Shown: piece by piece, positions 62,489-64,000 of the stretch
Layout of the letters: each line of letters opens with the position of its first letter
Numbering within the stretch: the first letter of the stretch is position 1
Translations under genes and position numbers: made by a program
Assembly: GCA_031411495.1 (NCBI GenBank)
Contig: JANOBD010000219.1
Span: 1 to 64,000, forward strand
Source of the DNA: JANOBD01 sp031411495
GTDB lineage: Bacteria; Planctomycetota; Phycisphaerae; Tepidisphaerales; Tepidisphaeraceae
DNA length: 64,000 nucleotides
Direction: 5' to 3'
Notes under the pieces: generated by a model
The model's database searches: none
Told to the model about the DNA's origin: nothing
Seen by the model: only the letters and a program-made list of their open reading frames with translations

Positions 62489-63469
62489 ATGCATCCCACC
62501 ACCTACACGCGGGCCAATGATAACTCGGGCGCGATCTCTTCAATTGCCTCGAACCAGATGGCCAAGTTTCTCGCCGGCGGAACGACGCTGGTCGACCTGA
62601 TGAAACTGGATGTCGAAAGCCCTTCGACCCTGATCGACGTTTCCCGGCTCCCGTCGAAAGACATTCGATCGGCCAATGGCGGCCTCGAAATCGGCGCCGC
62701 CGCGTCGAACACCGCCGTTGCCAACGATGCCGTGGTGAAGCAAAGGTTCCCGGTCCTTCCCCAGGCCATCCTCGCTGGCGCGACGCAGCAGATTCGAAAT
62801 ATGGCGAGTGTCGGCGGTAATCTGCTGCAGCGGGTTCGCTGTCCTTACTTCCGCGATGGAATCTCACCCTGCAACAAACGGTCGCCTGGCTCAGGCTGCA
62901 GCGCGAAGGGTGGGCTCGAGACTTCGCTTGCGGTCCTCGGCACCAGCGATGCATGTTACGCCACGCATCCCAGCGACATGGCGGTTGCGCTCGTGGCGTT
63001 GGAAGCGGTGGTCCGCGTCGAAGGCCCTGGCGGAAAGCGGGAGATTCCGATCGAAGCGTTCCACACGCTCCCCGGCGCGACGCCGCACATCGAATCGACG
63101 CTCGCCCGCGATGAACTGATCACGTCGGTCTTCATTCCCGACTCGCCTCGCGCTGCGAAATCGCTCTACACGAAGATGCGCGACCGCGCCAGCTACGAGT
63201 TTGCGCTCGCGAGCTGCGCGGCGGCAGTGGAACTGAATGACACGGGTATCGCTTCGGTGCGCATCGCACTCGGCGGTGTGGGGACCAAGCCCTGGCGGAG
63301 CAGCGATGCGGAAGCCGTCCTGATCGGAAAGAAGCCGGGCGAGGAACTTTTCCAGGCCGCCGCCAAGGCTGCGCTGAAGGATGCGAAGCCGCTGCCCGGA
63401 AACGCTTTCAAGGTCGAACTTGCGGAGCGGGTCATCGTGAAGACACTTAAGACCCTGTTGATGGTCTAA
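62489..63469 (+). CDS. FAD-binding subunit of aldehyde oxidoreductase (PaoB-like)
   Basis: A 326-residue protein. FAD-binding loops: FLAGGTTLVDLMKL and ASVGGNLLQRVRCPYFRD. The segment CPYFRDGISPCNKRSPGSGCSA holds extra Cys, the site of the 4Fe-4S cluster known in PaoB. It transfers electrons to an external acceptor. The following XdhC-like gene starts two bases after its stop, so the two are coupled. Confidence 0.94.
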   Translation: MHPTTYTRANDNSGAISSIASNQMAKFLAGGTTLVDLMKLDVESPSTLIDVSRLPSKDIRSANGGLEIGAAASNTAVANDAVVKQRFPVLPQAILAGATQQIRNMASVGGNLLQRVRCPYFRDGISPCNKRSPGSGCSAKGGLETSLAVLGTSDACYATHPSDMAVALVALEAVVRVEGPGGKREIPIEAFHTLPGATPHIESTLARDELITSVFIPDSPRAAKSLYTKMRDRASYEFALASCAAAVELNDTGIASVRIALGGVGTKPWRSSDAEAVLIGKKPGEELFQAAAKAALKDAKPLPGNAFKVELAERVIVKTLKTLLMV

Positions 63470-63471
63470 AC

Positions 63472-64000
63472 ATGTCTGACGCCCGCTCGATTCTTCGCCT
63501 CTACGATCACGCCCGCGCGAATGGATTTTCCGTCGTCCTGGCAACCGTGCTTCGCACATTCGGCTCAACCTACCGCAAAGCCGGCGCGCGCATGATGCTG
63601 TGCGCGGATGGTTCGCGCGTCGGCGTTGTCAGCGGCGGATGCCTGGAAGGTGATGTCACGCGGCGCGCCTGGTTCCTCAAGGCCGTGAACGAAGCCGAGT
63701 TGATTCGCTACGACACCGGCTCCGGAGACGACGCAACCTACGAGTTCGGCCTGGGCTGTCGAGGCGTGGTGGACGTGCTCATCGAGCGGCTCGACCTGGT
63801 CAACGAGCCGAACGTCATCCGCATGCTTCGCGAATCCGTTGCAGAGCGCGCCTCGCAAACGCTCAGGATCGACCTTTCGTCGATCCCGATGGCGGGCGGC
63901 GAATCGATCGAAACTCCATCTGGCGATTACGTGGAGGAGATCCGGCCGCCCACGCAACTCCTCATATTCGGCTCGGGGGCGGATGTCCCGCCGCTGGTTC
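63472..64000 (+). CDS. XdhC/CoxI family molybdenum cofactor maturation protein (PaoD-like), 3' end off the window
   Basis: The ATG at 63472 opens a frame that stays open to the window end (176 codons), so the C-terminus is not visible. The XdhC/CoxI N-terminal domain is clear: FGSTYRKAGARMMLCADGSR and VGVVSGGCLEGDVTRRAW, then GLGCRGVVDVLIERL. After about residue 160 a Rossmann part begins (LLIFGSGADVPPL). Such proteins bind the molybdenum cofactor, have it sulfurated and load it into the Mo subunit. It is the fourth gene of the paoC-A-B-D-like operon, two bases after the FAD subunit. Confidence 0.93.
   Translation, partial: MSDARSILRLYDHARANGFSVVLATVLRTFGSTYRKAGARMMLCADGSRVGVVSGGCLEGDVTRRAWFLKAVNEAELIRYDTGSGDDATYEFGLGCRGVVDVLIERLDLVNEPNVIRMLRESVAERASQTLRIDLSSIPMAGGESIETPSGDYVEEIRPPTQLLIFGSGADVPPLV

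Overview
The window looks like the chromosome of a GC-rich planctomycete, most likely class Phycisphaerae (Tepidisphaera/Humisphaera-like). The reasons are: several large exported proteins that end in a dockerin-like pair (GDxNxDGxVNFDDLLxLAQNY type) followed by a VPEP sorting tail; an ECF sigma factor of the TIGR02999 type coupled to a Ser/Thr kinase with C-terminal TPR-like repeats; and an integrase of the style seen in planctomycete genomes. The lineage is an inference from protein style, because no rRNA is present.

Layout. 1-1117 is the end of an integrated element: a truncated integrase (complement) and, just upstream of it, a 3' tRNA fragment with a CAU anticodon loop that I read as the attachment site. 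1494-11648 holds two giant exported proteins around a hybrid histidine kinase. 11720-15084 is the sigma factor/kinase pair. 15491-20034 is a CUT2 (rhamnose-like) sugar ABC transporter in which one ATPase and one permease are fused. 20093-22890 has a fused membrane/spermidine-synthase-like protein and a small VPEP protein. 23000-24128 is a complete IS630-type element with a transposase split by a frameshift.

24261-30621 is the most unusual stretch: an imuA-imuB-dnaE2 mutagenic repair operon carrying five palindromic repeat insertions. One lies in front of imuA, one is in frame inside imuB, one fills the whole imuB-dnaE2 spacer, and two lie in frame inside dnaE2. The same repeat family also splits def from fmt at 37694-37863.

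30776-44491 is housekeeping and small-protein territory: an OsmC protein, a SpoIIE-type phosphatase, rsmB-fmt-def, TPR and coiled-coil proteins, TruD, adenylate kinase, a lipoprotein, and a 56-residue membrane protein. 44528-57304 has a secreted-type serine protease, pyruvate phosphate dikinase, an amidohydrolase and two more giant autotransporter-style VPEP proteins. 57622-64000 has a PilZ-like protein, a PTS IIA domain protein, a small coiled-coil protein, and a PaoABCD-like molybdenum aldehyde oxidoreductase operon whose last gene runs off the end.

Systems. The exported proteins share a C-terminal architecture (dockerin pair, a short linker FAxDWxxAxxxVPEP, hydrophobic segment, Arg cluster), so they probably share an export and sorting route; the sortase itself is not in the window. 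The imu operon with dnaE2 would act in damage-induced mutagenesis. No CRISPR array, rRNA or intact tRNA was found.
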